Assembly (NCBI RefSeq): GCF_007859315.1
Contig: NZ_VOHA01000001.1
Span: 1,054,001 to 1,118,000 of the forward strand
Direction: 5' to 3'
Length of the DNA: 64,000 nt
Source of the DNA: Reyranella sp. CPCC 100927
GTDB taxonomy: Bacteria; Pseudomonadota; Alphaproteobacteria; Reyranellales; Reyranellaceae
Every line of letters begins with the position of its first letter. Positions within the stretch are counted from its first letter, which is position 1. Positions 1-9,086 of the stretch are shown here, one piece after another. The translations under genes were made by a program, and so were the position numbers. A model generated the notes under the pieces. The model worked only from the letters and a program-made list of their open reading frames with translations. It made no database searches and was not told where the DNA came from.

Positions 1-2320
1 CGAACGGATAGAGCCGCAGGTCGTCTTTTTCGATGTCGACGCCGATGGGCTCGCCCGGTTCCACCGAGGTGCGCGCGCGCAGGATCTCGCCCAGGCCCTC
101 CAGGCCGGCGCGGCTCACCTCGTCGACCTCGCGGTTGCCGGTGATCACGTAGGCCAGCCGTGTTTCCAGGGTCGCGCGCAGGATCGCATCGTCGGCGGGC
201 TTGGCTTGCGGCGGCGGTTGCGGTCGCGGCGGTGTGGGCTGTTGCTGCGGCGGCTTGGACTGCGGCGCCGGCTTGGGCTGCGGCGCCGGCTTGGGCTGCG
301 GCTGCTGCGCCTGGACCTCGCCCGGTGTCGCGCCAGCGGCGATGCCGACCGCCATCACGATGGCGGTCGCTGCACGGCCCAGGCGACGCCCCGGCATCGG
401 CAACAGGCCGCGCAGCAGCAGCGCGATCAGGAAGTCGAGCAGCAGCAGTGCCAGCGCCGCGGCCAGGAACCAGCGGCTGAGATCGGTCTCGCCTTCCTCG
501 GAAAGCCGGTCGGTGGCGACGCCGCCGGGCAGGCTGCCGAGCGGGGCCGGTGCGTCGACGCGCCCGCCGAGGTTGAACGCTACCTGCGCCGACTGATCGC
601 CATAGAGGCCCGGCGGCGTCACCGGCCGCGGCCGAAACGTCTGCAGGGCATCCGGCGGCAGCGGCAGGGTGCCCAGCGCCGGCGCCACCAGCTTGCCGTA
701 GCCATCCAGGGCCCGCCACGGCTTCAGCTGCTGGGCGACACCGTCGCCGGCGACACCGCGGCTCAGTTGGACCAGTCGTTGCAGCATGTCGACGAACATG
801 CCCGACAGCGCCAGGTTGCTCCAGCCGGTGTTGGCCGTGGTGTGCACCAGCACGAGATAGCCCTGGCCGCGCTTCTCGCCGGTGACCAGCGGCGTGCCGT
901 CGGTCAGGCGCGCCCAGGTCTTGTCGGCGACGTCGGGACCGGGTTCGGCCAGCACCTGCTGCTGGATACGCACGTCGGGGGCAACCGTCAGGCCGGCGAA
1001 CGGGCTGGTGGCCGGGAACTCGGCCAGGGTCGCGGGCTGGCCCCAGCTCATGGCGCCGCCCAGCGCGCGGTCGCCCAGGCGCAGCTTCACCGGTATCAGG
1101 GTGTCGTCTTCCGTGGCCGCCAGCCGCGGCCCCGCGAAACGCACCAGCACGCCGCCCTTCTCGATCCAGTCCGCCATCGCCGCGCGATCCTCGGGGCCGG
1201 GCGAGGCGCCGTCGGGGACCAGCAGGATCGCCATGCGCTGGCCCAGCAGCGCGGCGCGATCGCCGATCGTGACCGAGGCATAGGGCTCCAGCGCGCGCTC
1301 CAGGAAGAAGACCTCCTGCAACAGCGGCTGGCCGCTCGCGGTCTGGCGCTCGCCCACGATGCCCACCGGCCGGCGGCGGAAGCGTTCGTCGAGCAGGACG
1401 GCGGCGCCGGCGCTCGACTGGCCCTCGATGTCGAGCCGCGCGATGCGGTTGCGCAATTCGGTCGGCGTGTCGATGGTGGCCGTCGCCTCGGTGGCGGTGG
1501 GCGCGAAATCCAGCATGGTGCGTGCCACGATGGCGCCGCGGTCGTCCGAGCCCTGGACCGCGATGCGCCGCGGTCCGTCGCCCGATGCGCGCAGCGCCTT
1601 GACCTTGAGTTCGCGTCCGCCGGCCTCCGGCTGCAGCAGGACCAGCGCGACGCGCGACGACTCGGGCTGCACGACTTCCAGCGAGCCCATCTTCAGCGCC
1701 CGCTCGGCGGCGCTGCGCAGATCCTTGCTGTCCAGGCCGTCGCTCAGCCAGACGATATGGACCGGCGTCGGCAGGCGCAGCTTCTCGAGCTCGGCCATGG
1801 CAGCGTTGCGGTCGGTCGGCCACGGTTTGGGCTTCAGCGCCCGCAGCGCCGCGCGCGCTTCCTCGGGCCGCAGCAGGCCGCGCTTGGCCTGGGCTTCGTC
1901 CAACGCCGATGGCGCGGTCGACACGATCGCCACCGGGCGGTTGGCGCGCTCGGCGCGCTCGGTCAGGCGCTCGGCGTGGCGTTGCAGCACGCTCCAGTTC
2001 GGCGCCGCGCCCCAGCCGTCGTCGATCACCAGCACCAGCGGGCCCTGGCCGCCCAACTCGGCCGCCGGGTTGAGCAGCGGCCGGGCCAGCGCGAGAATCA
2101 GCAGGCTCACCAGCAGCAGGCGCAGGATCAGCAGCCACAGCGGAATGCGCACGGGCGTCCGTTGCGGCGGCTCCAGCCCCAGCAGCAGGCGGATGGCGGG
2201 GAACTGCACCAGCTTGGGCGCCGGCGGCAGCAGCCGCAGCAGCCAGTAGATCACCGGCAGCGCCACCAGCAGCGACAACATCCACGGCGTGGCGAACGCC
2301 AGGGCGCCCAGGCTCAGCAT
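1..2320 (-). CDS. BatA/DUF4159 membrane protein, 3' end off the window
   Basis: Third gene of a MoxR/DUF58/Bat-type cluster, reading leftwards and still open at base 1, so at least 773 residues are present and the C-terminus is missing. The N-terminus has the BatA pattern, with hydrophobic segments at about residues 10-30 and 60-83 separated by a short proline/arginine loop. A von Willebrand-like core follows, but its MIDAS position reads VIDDGWG instead of DxSxS. Near residues 640-660 there is another membrane segment, then a proline/glutamine linker of QPKPAP-like repeats (about 663-708), then the start of a DUF4159 domain (RLAYVITGNREVDEVSRAGL). ATG at 2320 lies 52 bases after the DUF58 gene. 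By family, such clusters act in envelope or metal-chaperone functions with a MoxR ATPase; the exact role is unknown. Confidence 0.85.
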   Translation of the reverse strand, partial: MLSLGALAFATPWMLSLLVALPVIYWLLRLLPPAPKLVQFPAIRLLLGLEPPQRTPVRIPLWLLILRLLLVSLLILALARPLLNPAAELGGQGPLVLVIDDGWGAAPNWSVLQRHAERLTERAERANRPVAIVSTAPSALDEAQAKRGLLRPEEARAALRALKPKPWPTDRNAAMAELEKLRLPTPVHIVWLSDGLDSKDLRSAAERALKMGSLEVVQPESSRVALVLLQPEAGGRELKVKALRASGDGPRRIAVQGSDDRGAIVARTMLDFAPTATEATATIDTPTELRNRIARLDIEGQSSAGAAVLLDERFRRRPVGIVGERQTASGQPLLQEVFFLERALEPYASVTIGDRAALLGQRMAILLVPDGASPGPEDRAAMADWIEKGGVLVRFAGPRLAATEDDTLIPVKLRLGDRALGGAMSWGQPATLAEFPATSPFAGLTVAPDVRIQQQVLAEPGPDVADKTWARLTDGTPLVTGEKRGQGYLVLVHTTANTGWSNLALSGMFVDMLQRLVQLSRGVAGDGVAQQLKPWRALDGYGKLVAPALGTLPLPPDALQTFRPRPVTPPGLYGDQSAQVAFNLGGRVDAPAPLGSLPGGVATDRLSEEGETDLSRWFLAAALALLLLDFLIALLLRGLLPMPGRRLGRAATAIVMAVGIAAGATPGEVQAQQPQPKPAPQPKPAPQSKPPQQQPTPPRPQPPPQAKPADDAILRATLETRLAYVITGNREVDEVSRAGLEGLGEILRARTSVEPGEPIGVDIEKDDLRLYPF

Positions 2321-2329
2321 GACGTTACT

Positions 2330-2358
2330 CCCTGCCCCACGCAGTGGGGGAGGAAAAA
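2330..2358. repeat. short intergenic palindrome (CCCCAC-GCA-GTGGGG type)
   Basis: A small stem-loop, CCCCAC and GTGGGG around GCA, sits in the 52-base gap between the DUF58 and DUF4159 genes. Its core matches the larger palindrome at 13051-13233 (CCCACGCAGTGGG), so it is probably a degenerate copy of the same dispersed family. Confidence 0.5.
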
Positions 2359-2372
2359 CAACAACCGGCCCT

Positions 2373-3263
2373 TCACGCCCGCCTCCCGGTATCCGCCATC
2401 GCCATGTAGAGCGACAGCAGCGCCGTTTCGGGCGAACGATCGGTGCGGTGCGGGCGCCAGGTCCAGGCCACCGATTGTGCGATGCGCTGCAGTCCTTCCT
2501 TTTGCGCCACCAGGCGCGCCTGATAGGCCTCGCGGACGGCCTCGACCTTGCGGATCGTGTGGTCGCCCTCGCGCTCGAGTCCGGAGAACTTCACGTGCCC
2601 ATCATACGGCAGGTCTTCCTCCGCCGGATCGAGCACCTGCACCAAATGTCCGTGAACGCCGTGCGCGGCATAGTGGCGCACGACGGCCTCGATCTGCTCC
2701 AGGGGGTCGAGCAGATCGCCGATCAGCACCACGTGGCCGTGCGCCGGCAGCGGCACGCGCGGCGGCGTGCTTTCGTTGGCGCCCAGCAGGGCATTGTCAC
2801 TCAGTGTGCCGACCAGCCGCCGGGGCACCGCCCGGCCCGACGAAGGGCGATCGTTGCCGCCCAGCAGGGCGACGCGTTCGCCGGCATCGACCAGCAAGGT
2901 CGACAGCGCCAGCAGCAGCACCTCGGCGCGATGCTTCTTCTTGGGAACATTGCGGCCCGAGGCGAAGTCCATCGACGGCGAGCCGTCGCGCCACAGCCAG
3001 ACGCTGGCGGCCGCCTCCCACTCGGTCTCGCGGACATAGACCGCGCGGCTCTTGGCGGTCTGGCGCCAGTCGATGCGGTTGATGGCGTCACCGGGCCGGT
3101 ACTGGCGGAACTGCCAGAAGGCATCGCCCTGGCCGACACGCCGCCGTCCGTGCACGCCCTGCATCACGGTCGAGGCCACGCGCTGGGCAGCGACCAGCAG
3201 CGGCGGCAGCGCCGAGGCGAGCCGGGCGGCGTCGGTGAGAGAGGAGGTGGCGGCAGCGGCCAT
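2373..3263 (-). CDS. DUF58 domain-containing protein
   Basis: A 296-residue soluble protein with the DUF58 signature YRPGDAINRIDWRQTAKS near residues 55-72, followed by a von Willebrand-like segment (DGSPSMDF and later HVVLIGDLLDPLEQIE). Unlike many DUF58 proteins it has no membrane segments. It lies 9 bases downstream of the MoxR ATPase gene and 52 bases before the BatA/DUF4159 gene, the usual MoxR-DUF58-Bat order, so the three products probably form an ATPase-coupled complex at the membrane. Function beyond that is unknown. Confidence 0.88.
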   Translation of the reverse strand: MAAAATSSLTDAARLASALPPLLVAAQRVASTVMQGVHGRRRVGQGDAFWQFRQYRPGDAINRIDWRQTAKSRAVYVRETEWEAAASVWLWRDGSPSMDFASGRNVPKKKHRAEVLLLALSTLLVDAGERVALLGGNDRPSSGRAVPRRLVGTLSDNALLGANESTPPRVPLPAHGHVVLIGDLLDPLEQIEAVVRHYAAHGVHGHLVQVLDPAEEDLPYDGHVKFSGLEREGDHTIRKVEAVREAYQARLVAQKEGLQRIAQSVAWTWRPHRTDRSPETALLSLYMAMADTGRRA

Positions 3264-3272
3264 GGAGCGCCT

Positions 3273-4295
3273 TTACGCCAGCTTGGCGCAGAGCTTGCCG
3301 ATGACGCTGTCGACGGTAACGCCCTCGGCGCGGGCGGCGAAGTTCGTCGCCATGCGGTGGCGCAGCACCGGGCCGGCCAGCGCGACGATATCGTCGATCG
3401 ACGGCGCCAGGCGGCCCTGCAGCACGGCGCGCGCCCGCGAGGCCAGCATCAGAGCCTGGCTGGCGCGCGGGCCGGGGCCCCAGGCGACATGCTTCTTGAT
3501 GTCGTCGAGGTCGGTGCTGTCGGGGCGGCCGGCGCGGACCAGGGTCAGGATCGCATCGACGACCTTGTCGCCAATGGGCACGCGGCGGATCAGCGCCTGG
3601 GCCGATTGCAGGTCGGCTGCGGTCAGCACGCGCTCGGCCTGCGGCTGGCGCGAACCGGTGGTGACGATCATCATCTGGCGCTCGGCGGCCTCGTCGGGAT
3701 AGCCGACGTCGACCTGCAACAGGAAGCGGTCGAGCTGTGCTTCGGGCAGGGGGTAGGTGCCTTCCTGCTCCAGCGGGTTCTGGGTCGCCAGCACGTGGAA
3801 CGGCCGCGGCAGGTCATGGCGCTTGCCGCCCACCGACACGTGGTATTCCTGCATCGACTGCAGCAGGGCCGACTGGGTCCGGGGGCTGGCGCGGTTGATT
3901 TCGTCGGCCATCAGCAGCTGGGCGAACACCGGCCCCGGGATGAACCGGAAGGCGCGGCGGCCGGCGGCGTCCTCCTCGAGCACCTCCGACCCCAGGATGT
4001 CGGCCGGCATCAGGTCGGGTGTAAATTGCACGCGACGTGCATCCAGGCCCAGGACAGTGCCCAGGGTCTCGACCAGTTTGGTCTTGGCCAGGCCCGGCAG
4101 GCCGACCAGCAGCAGGTGGCCGCCCGAGAGGAGCGCGATAAGTGTTTGATCGATAACGTCTCTCTGGCCATATATGACCTTGCCGACGCTGTCGCGGACG
4201 GCACGCAGCTTGCCGCCCAGCGCCTCGATGTCCCGCAGCACGGCTTCGGGATCGGTAGGGGCGCCGGTGAACGGGGGCGGGAGGTCGGTTTGCAC
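3273..4295 (-). CDS. MoxR family AAA+ ATPase
   Basis: AAA+ chaperone-type ATPase of the MoxR/RavA class. Walker A GLPGLAKT is at about residues 65-72, Walker B LLMADEIN at 127-134, and sensor-1 region ATQNPLEQEGTYPLPEAQLD near 170-189. The frame is open upstream to 4433, but GTG at 4295 is chosen because GGAG lies 7 bases before it and the resulting 340 residues match the family length. The first gene of the DUF58/BatA operon; its ATPase is presumed to act on the VWA-type partners encoded downstream. It is divergent from the Nudix gene, and the 191-base gap shows no convincing promoter by eye. Confidence 0.92.
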   Translation of the reverse strand: MQTDLPPPFTGAPTDPEAVLRDIEALGGKLRAVRDSVGKVIYGQRDVIDQTLIALLSGGHLLLVGLPGLAKTKLVETLGTVLGLDARRVQFTPDLMPADILGSEVLEEDAAGRRAFRFIPGPVFAQLLMADEINRASPRTQSALLQSMQEYHVSVGGKRHDLPRPFHVLATQNPLEQEGTYPLPEAQLDRFLLQVDVGYPDEAAERQMMIVTTGSRQPQAERVLTAADLQSAQALIRRVPIGDKVVDAILTLVRAGRPDSTDLDDIKKHVAWGPGPRASQALMLASRARAVLQGRLAPSIDDIVALAGPVLRHRMATNFAARAEGVTVDSVIGKLCAKLA

Positions 4296-4486
4296 GCGGA
4301 GACTCCAGGGTTCTGGGCGGACGCCGTCGGCGTCGCGGCACGTCAGGTGATCAGGGAACTGTATCGCACTCGACGCCGAAAACTGCACGCGGACGATCAG
4401 ATGGAAAATTGCAAACCACGCGCCATCCATCAAATGACGATTGCGCGGGTATCACGACTATGGGACCGCGGGAATCAGGCGAAGGC

Positions 4487-5122
4487 ATGACAATGACACG
4501 TGATGACGTGCGGCGGCGGTTGCAAGCCCGCAACGATGCGATTGCCGCCGGCCGGGTGGTGCCGCCGCCCTATGTCGGCAGCGATTTTGCCCTGAACAAC
4601 GCCGACCGGCCGCCCGAAAACCTGCGACCGGCCGCCGTCCTGGTGCCGCTGGTCGATCACGCTACCGGCCTCACTGTCCTGCTGACACAGCGCACGGCCG
4701 ACATGCCCAGCCACGCCGGCCAGATCGCCTTCCCCGGCGGCCGGCGACAGATCGAGGATCCCGATCTCATCGCCACGGCGCTGCGGGAGACCGAGGAGGA
4801 AATCGGCGTCGGTCGCGATCATGTGGATGTCATCGGCTCCCTGGATAACTACGTGACCGGCACCGGGTTCCTGATCACGCCCGTGGTCGGGTTCGTGGCG
4901 CCGCCGTTCGAGCTGAAACCCGATCCCCGGGAAGTCGCGGACATCTTCGAGGTACCGTTGGACTTCTTCCTCGATCCGGCCAATCACCACGTCCATTCGC
5001 GCACGTGGCAGGGCCGTGAGCGGCGGTATTACGCCATGCCCTACGGAGAGCGCTACGTGTGGGGTGCCACCGCCGGCATGCTCAAGAACTTGTGGCGGAT
5101 TCTGTCGGATACGCCGGAGTGA
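4487..5122 (+). CDS. CoA pyrophosphatase (NudL/YeaB-type Nudix hydrolase)
   Basis: A 211-residue Nudix hydrolase. The UPF0035/CoA-specific motif HAGQIAFPGG (76-85) directly precedes the Nudix box, in which R100, E101, E104, E105 and G107 form REtEEeiG. Family members cleave CoA or acyl-CoA to phosphopantetheine and 3',5'-ADP. The frame extends upstream to 4409, but ATG 4487, after a GGCGAAGG stretch, starts the recognisable protein. The first gene of a tightly packed plus-strand group with the DUF6111-like protein and the CCA-adding enzyme. Confidence 0.88.
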   Translation: MTMTRDDVRRRLQARNDAIAAGRVVPPPYVGSDFALNNADRPPENLRPAAVLVPLVDHATGLTVLLTQRTADMPSHAGQIAFPGGRRQIEDPDLIATALRETEEEIGVGRDHVDVIGSLDNYVTGTGFLITPVVGFVAPPFELKPDPREVADIFEVPLDFFLDPANHHVHSRTWQGRERRYYAMPYGERYVWGATAGMLKNLWRILSDTPE

Positions 5123-5126
5123 ACCC

Positions 5127-5396
5127 ATGCGCGCCGCGCTGATTCTGGTCCTCGCCCTGGTCGGACCGATCGTCCTCTATTTCCTGTGGGCATGGGCCGT
5201 CGCCGTCAAGCGCGAGCGCAAGCTCAAGGGCACGCTGCCGGCGTGGCAGGACCTGCCGTGGACGAACCTGCTGATCGCGGGCCTGCTGCTCGCCATCGTG
5301 GGCGTGCTGTCGCTGTATTTCATCGATGACCGCAAGGGCGGGCTGCTGGGCAGCAGTTACCCCTCACCTTCCGGGGGAACGGTAGAGTCATCATGA
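5127..5396 (+). CDS. small membrane protein, DUF6111-like
   Basis: An 89-residue protein with a hydrophobic N-terminal helix (about residues 3-27), a basic loop (KRERKLKG) and a second helix (about 48-67). The composition and position between a Nudix hydrolase and the CCA enzyme fit DUF6111, a family seen mainly in Rhodospirillales-type alphaproteobacteria. It starts 4 bases after the Nudix stop, and its TGA overlaps the ATG of the CCA gene, so the three are probably co-translated. No biochemical role is known. Confidence 0.72.
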   Translation: MRAALILVLALVGPIVLYFLWAWAVAVKRERKLKGTLPAWQDLPWTNLLIAGLLLAIVGVLSLYFIDDRKGGLLGSSYPSPSGGTVESS

Positions 5397-6613
5397 GCCC
5401 TAACGGCCGCCTCGATGTCCAACCATGGATGCGCGATCCGCGCACCCAGCGCATGCTGAATGCGCTCGCGCACGACGGTATCACTGCGCGCTTCGTCGGC
5501 GGCTGCGTGCGCGATGCGTTGTGCGCGAAGGCTGTCGTCGATGTCGATCTTGCCATCGATCGGCCACCCGAAGCGGCCGTCAAGGCCCTGGAACGGGCGC
5601 GCATCAAGGTGGTTCCGACCGGGCTGAAGCACGGCACCATCACAGCGGTTGCCGGTGGCCGTCCCTACGAGATCACCACCCTGCGTCGTGACGTGCAGAC
5701 CGACGGACGCCACGCCGTCGTGGCGTTCACCGACGATTGGCGCGCCGATGCGGCGCGGCGCGATTTCACCATCAACGCCATGTTCGGCGATGCGTCGGGC
5801 AACCTGTGGGACTTCTTCGACGGGCGTGGCGACCTGGCCGCCGGCCGCGTGCGTTTCGTCGGCGACCCCGCCGTTCGCATCGACGAGGATGTGCTGCGCA
5901 TCCTGCGCTTCTTCCGCTTCTACGCCTGGTACGGCCAGGCGCCGGTCGACGCTGCGGGCCTGGCGGCGTGCCGTGCGGCCGCCGACAAGCTGCGCAACCT
6001 GTCCGCCGAACGCGTGCGCAAGGAACTGCTGAAGCTGCTGGAGGCGGCCGATCCCGCCGGCACGATCGAAACGATGGCGGCCAGCGGCCTGTTTGCGCAC
6101 TGGCTGCCCGAGTATGACGGCACGGCGCTGTTGCAGCGTGTCGTTGCCAATGAACGCGCGGCAGCGATGTCGGATGGGCTGCGGCGTCTTGCGGCGATCA
6201 TCGGCACGGCGGGAGACGCCACGGTGATCGGCAAGCGCCTGCGGCTGTCGACGCAGGAGTCTCTGCGGTTGACCGTCATGCTGGCCATTGATCCGGTGAT
6301 CGACGTCGCGCACGGTCCGGCCATGATGCGCCGCCAGATCTACCATCTCGGCAACGCGCTCTACGTCGATCGCCTGATGCGGCTGGCGGATAGCGGATGG
6401 CGGGAAGCCTATCGGTTGGCCACGACCTGGACGCCACCGGAGCTGCCGATCTCGGGCGGCGATGTGTTGAAGGCCGGCGTGCCGGCGGGGCGCCGCGTGG
6501 GCGCGCTGGTGGCAGCCGTCGAGGGCTGGTGGATCGACAACGATTTCGCCGCCGATCGCGCCGCCTGTCTGGCCGAGTTGCGTCGCCGCGTCGATCTGGG
6601 TGAGGGCGCATGA
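5393..6613 (+). CDS. cca: CCA tRNA nucleotidyltransferase
   Basis: Class II nucleotidyltransferase of 406 residues that would add or repair the CCA end of tRNAs. The catalytic head shows GGCVRD (36-41), the metal-binding D50 and D52 (VDVDLAID) and RRDFTINAMF (121-130), followed by the RNA-binding segment VRFVGDPAVRIDEDVLRILR. Poly(A) polymerase I shares this fold, but the length and alphaproteobacterial context favour CCA addition. The start overlaps the preceding stop (ATGA), and its own stop overlaps the next start the same way. Confidence 0.9.
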   Translation: MSPNGRLDVQPWMRDPRTQRMLNALAHDGITARFVGGCVRDALCAKAVVDVDLAIDRPPEAAVKALERARIKVVPTGLKHGTITAVAGGRPYEITTLRRDVQTDGRHAVVAFTDDWRADAARRDFTINAMFGDASGNLWDFFDGRGDLAAGRVRFVGDPAVRIDEDVLRILRFFRFYAWYGQAPVDAAGLAACRAAADKLRNLSAERVRKELLKLLEAADPAGTIETMAASGLFAHWLPEYDGTALLQRVVANERAAAMSDGLRRLAAIIGTAGDATVIGKRLRLSTQESLRLTVMLAIDPVIDVAHGPAMMRRQIYHLGNALYVDRLMRLADSGWREAYRLATTWTPPELPISGGDVLKAGVPAGRRVGALVAAVEGWWIDNDFAADRAACLAELRRRVDLGEGA

Positions 6614-7041
6614 TCCGGCCCGGGCTGGCGCTGGTGTTGTGGCTGGCGACCGCGGTGTTGTTGGTCGCCAACCACACGATCGGCGACACGCTGATTGCCA
6701 CCGCGATCGGTCCGCGCGACGCGGCCTGGTACAAGGTCCTGCTGCCGCTGCCCTACGTGGCGCTGATGGCCGTGATCCATGCGCGCCGGACCGTGGGGCC
6801 GGCCTGGCAAGCCGGGGCGCTGGTCGCCGGCCTCCTGTGGTCGACCTCGACAGTGGTGCTCGACGCTGTCTATGGCCGCCTCACCTACGGCGAGAGTGTC
6901 GAGGCGATCCTCGATCGCTACGCGCTGCTGGACGGCGCGCCGTGGCCGATCCTGCTGTTGGCGCAGCTCGTGCTGCCCTGGCTGTGCGGCTTGGTCATCG
7001 CCATACGCAAACGGCCCGCCGATGCGGCGGGCCGTTCATGA
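6610..7041 (+). CDS. four-helix membrane protein, unknown function
   Basis: A 143-residue protein with four predicted hydrophobic helices (about residues 4-24, 44-60, 67-86 and 117-135). No conserved motif was recognised. It overlaps the cca stop (ATGA), so it is the last gene of the Nudix-DUF6111-cca group. The inverted repeat at 7011-7035 falls inside its last codons and may terminate the transcript. Confidence 0.65.
   Translation: MIRPGLALVLWLATAVLLVANHTIGDTLIATAIGPRDAAWYKVLLPLPYVALMAVIHARRTVGPAWQAGALVAGLLWSTSTVVLDAVYGRLTYGESVEAILDRYALLDGAPWPILLLAQLVLPWLCGLVIAIRKRPADAAGRS
7011..7035. terminator. GC-rich hairpin between convergent genes
   Basis: Perfect 10-base arms ACGGCCCGCC and GGCGGGCCGT around a 5-base loop, overlapping the end of the upstream membrane protein gene and 20 bases before the convergent exported-protein stop. 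No clear U-tract follows on the plus strand, so termination is inferred from structure and position only. Confidence 0.5.
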
Positions 7042-7055
7042 CCGATCGATGCTGG

Positions 7056-7616
7056 TTATTGTTTCTTGGCCAAGGTCCCGGTTGCCGTGCGACGGATCGC
7101 GCCATCGACCGTGCTGCGGAAGGCCAGCAGCAGGTTCTTGCCTTGCAGCGTGCGGGTCCAGGCGTTGAGGATGTAGCCGCCGCTTTCGCTGATGGTCAGT
7201 GAGTAGACCGTGAGCGCGTTGCCGTCGATGCTGGACCAGTACTGGGTCTGACCCTGCATCAGGTCGGCTTCCGGCCCCTTGAATAGCTTGCCGTTCACCG
7301 TCGGCTGGAACACCACGGTCTGGCTCTGGGCCTTCGGGTTGGTCTGGCCGTCGTTGACCCGGAAGTCGATGCTCGACCAGATCACCTTGAAGTTGTCGCC
7401 GTCCTTGGCGACGTCGACGTCGTAGTCGCGCTGCGTCACCTTGGACTGCTTGCCGCCCACCAGTTCGGACACGCCCGTGCCGGCATACACGCCCACGAAC
7501 GGCTCGATCGGGTGCTTCTCGGGCTTAACCGGATCATCGGCGGCCAGGGCCGCGCCGCCGGCGGCGAGGGTCGTCGCGATCAGCGCTGCCGTCAGCGCAC
7601 GCCGTGTCCAGCTCAT
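7056..7616 (-). CDS. exported protein of unknown function
   Basis: A 186-residue protein with a clear Sec signal peptide (MSWTRRALTAALIATTLAAG, cleavage expected after AALA near residue 25). The mature part is rich in beta-type segments (VGVYAGTGVSEL, AVTQRDYDVDV-like, TYSLTISESGGYILNAWTR) and contains no catalytic motif I recognise. It is monocistronic and convergent with the membrane protein gene. The secreted or periplasmic location is inferred from the signal peptide. Confidence 0.72.
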   Translation of the reverse strand: MSWTRRALTAALIATTLAAGGAALAADDPVKPEKHPIEPFVGVYAGTGVSELVGGKQSKVTQRDYDVDVAKDGDNFKVIWSSIDFRVNDGQTNPKAQSQTVVFQPTVNGKLFKGPEADLMQGQTQYWSSIDGNALTVYSLTISESGGYILNAWTRTLQGKNLLLAFRSTVDGAIRRTATGTLAKKQ

Positions 7617-7692
7617 CCATGCCTCCCACGCAAAAACTGCCTGATGGCAGTCTACCGCGTGGCGGTGGCGAGGGTAAAGCCGGGTAGGCGGT

Positions 7693-8631
7693 CTACCACT
7701 TCACTTCCGGCGGCATGGTCATCAGGATCGCCTCGGTGTTGCCGCCGGTCATCAGGCCGAACCGGGTACCACGATCATGCAGGAGGTTGAATTCGACATA
7801 GCGGCCGCGGCGGCGCAGCTGATGCTCACGCTCCGCCTCGGTCCACGGGGCATCCTGATGGCGTCGTACGATGGCGGGGTAGATGTCGAGGAAGGCCTCG
7901 CCCACGGCGCGGGTGAAGGCGAAATCGCGGTCGCGGTCGCCGCTGTCGAGATAGTCGTAGAAGATGCCGCCCACGCCGCGCGGCTCGCCGCGGTGGGGCA
8001 GGAAGAAGTAGTCATCGCACCACGCTTTGTAGCGCGGGTAGTAGGCAGGATCGAAGCGATCGCAGGCGCCGCGCAGGGCGCCGTGGAAAGCGGCGGTGTC
8101 GCCGGTGTCGGGGACGATCGGCGTCAGGTCGGCGCCGCCGCCGAACCAGGCCCGGGTGGTGACGACGAAGCGGGTGTTCATGTGCACCGCCGGCACGTGC
8201 GGCGAGCGCATATGCGCCACCAGGGAGATGCCGGACACCCAGAAGCGCGGATCCTGCGCCGCGCCGGGGATCTGCTGGCGGAACTCGGGCGAGAATTCGC
8301 CGTGGACGGTGGAAACGTTGACGCCGACCTTCTCGAACACGCGGCCGCGCATGATCGACATCATGCCGCCGCCGCGGTCGCCACCATCCTGGTGATCGTC
8401 GGGAGATCCGGCGCGCTGCCATGCCTTGCGCTCGAAGCGTCCGGGCGGCAACTCGCGGAAGGTGCCTGCCAACGCGTCTTCCAGGGTCTCGAAGGCAGCG
8501 CAGAGGCGGTCGCGCAGCCCTTCGAACCAGGCGCGCGCCGCCTGCTTGCGGCTCTCGATGTCGCTGCCCAGCGGTGATGGCTGGGCGACGGGGCTCCGGT
8601 CGGGGTTGGCGGCGGGTGTCTGGGCGGTCAT
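7693..8631 (-). CDS. hemF: coproporphyrinogen III oxidase, oxygen-dependent
   Basis: A 312-residue HemF that would oxidatively decarboxylate coproporphyrinogen III to protoporphyrinogen IX with O2 in haem synthesis. Family blocks are contiguous: [33 protein letters not shown] region, [12 protein letters not shown], and the C-terminal [19 protein letters not shown] with [14 protein letters not shown]. Its ATG overlaps the trmL stop (TGA 8628-8630), so the two form an operon. The haem product is needed by the divergent petABC cytochromes, though joint control is not evident. Confidence 0.96.
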   Translation of the reverse strand: MTAQTPAANPDRSPVAQPSPLGSDIESRKQAARAWFEGLRDRLCAAFETLEDALAGTFRELPPGRFERKAWQRAGSPDDHQDGGDRGGGMMSIMRGRVFEKVGVNVSTVHGEFSPEFRQQIPGAAQDPRFWVSGISLVAHMRSPHVPAVHMNTRFVVTTRAWFGGGADLTPIVPDTGDTAAFHGALRGACDRFDPAYYPRYKAWCDDYFFLPHRGEPRGVGGIFYDYLDSGDRDRDFAFTRAVGEAFLDIYPAIVRRHQDAPWTEAEREHQLRRRGRYVEFNLLHDRGTRFGLMTGGNTEAILMTMPPEVKW

Positions 8632-9086
8632 GTCAGTGCAGCATATCCGTCTGTCTGGCGCAGCGCTTCGCTCAATACCATTGCCGCGGCGAGGGTCACA
8701 TTGAGGGAGCGCAGGCCATGTTGCATCGGCAGCCGCAGGCGGATATCGGCGGCGGCGTGGACATCCGACGGCACGCCGGCGCTTTCGCGGCCCACCATCA
8801 CCGTATCATCGGCGCGGAACGCCAACTGTGGGAACTGGTGGTCGCCCGCCGTCGTCAGCAGGATCAGGCGGCCAGGCCCGCGCGTCCGCTGAAACGCGTC
8901 CCACGAACTGTGGCGCACCAGCCGCACGTGGTCGATGTAGTCCATGCCGGCTCGCCGCAGGCGGCGATCGTCGACGGGAAAGCCGCAGGGTTCGATGAGA
9001 TCGACGCTCACGCCGAGGCAGGCGGCGAGGCGCAGCATGGCGCCGACGTTGGGCGCGATGTCCGGCTGATAGAGGGCGAGGTTCAT
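8628..9086 (-). CDS. trmL: tRNA (cytidine(34)-2'-O)-methyltransferase
   Basis: A 152-residue SPOUT-class methyltransferase of the TrmL type, which 2'-O-methylates the wobble base of tRNA-Leu isoacceptors. Motifs are the N-terminal [20 protein letters not shown], the central [10 protein letters not shown], and the knot segment [20 protein letters not shown]. The first gene of the trmL-hemF pair, translationally overlapping hemF. Confidence 0.93.
   Translation of the reverse strand: MNLALYQPDIAPNVGAMLRLAACLGVSVDLIEPCGFPVDDRRLRRAGMDYIDHVRLVRHSSWDAFQRTRGPGRLILLTTAGDHQFPQLAFRADDTVMVGRESAGVPSDVHAAADIRLRLPMQHGLRSLNVTLAAAMVLSEALRQTDGYAALT

Noticed and set aside
196-330. Short direct repeats resembling a repeat array
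   Set aside because: They encode the QPKPAP proline-rich linker of the DUF4159 protein; no spacers of even length, so not CRISPR.
206-3082. 958-residue plus-strand frame
   Set aside because: Arg/Gln-rich shadow of the minus-strand DUF4159 and DUF58 genes; no family motifs, while the opposite strand has clear domains.
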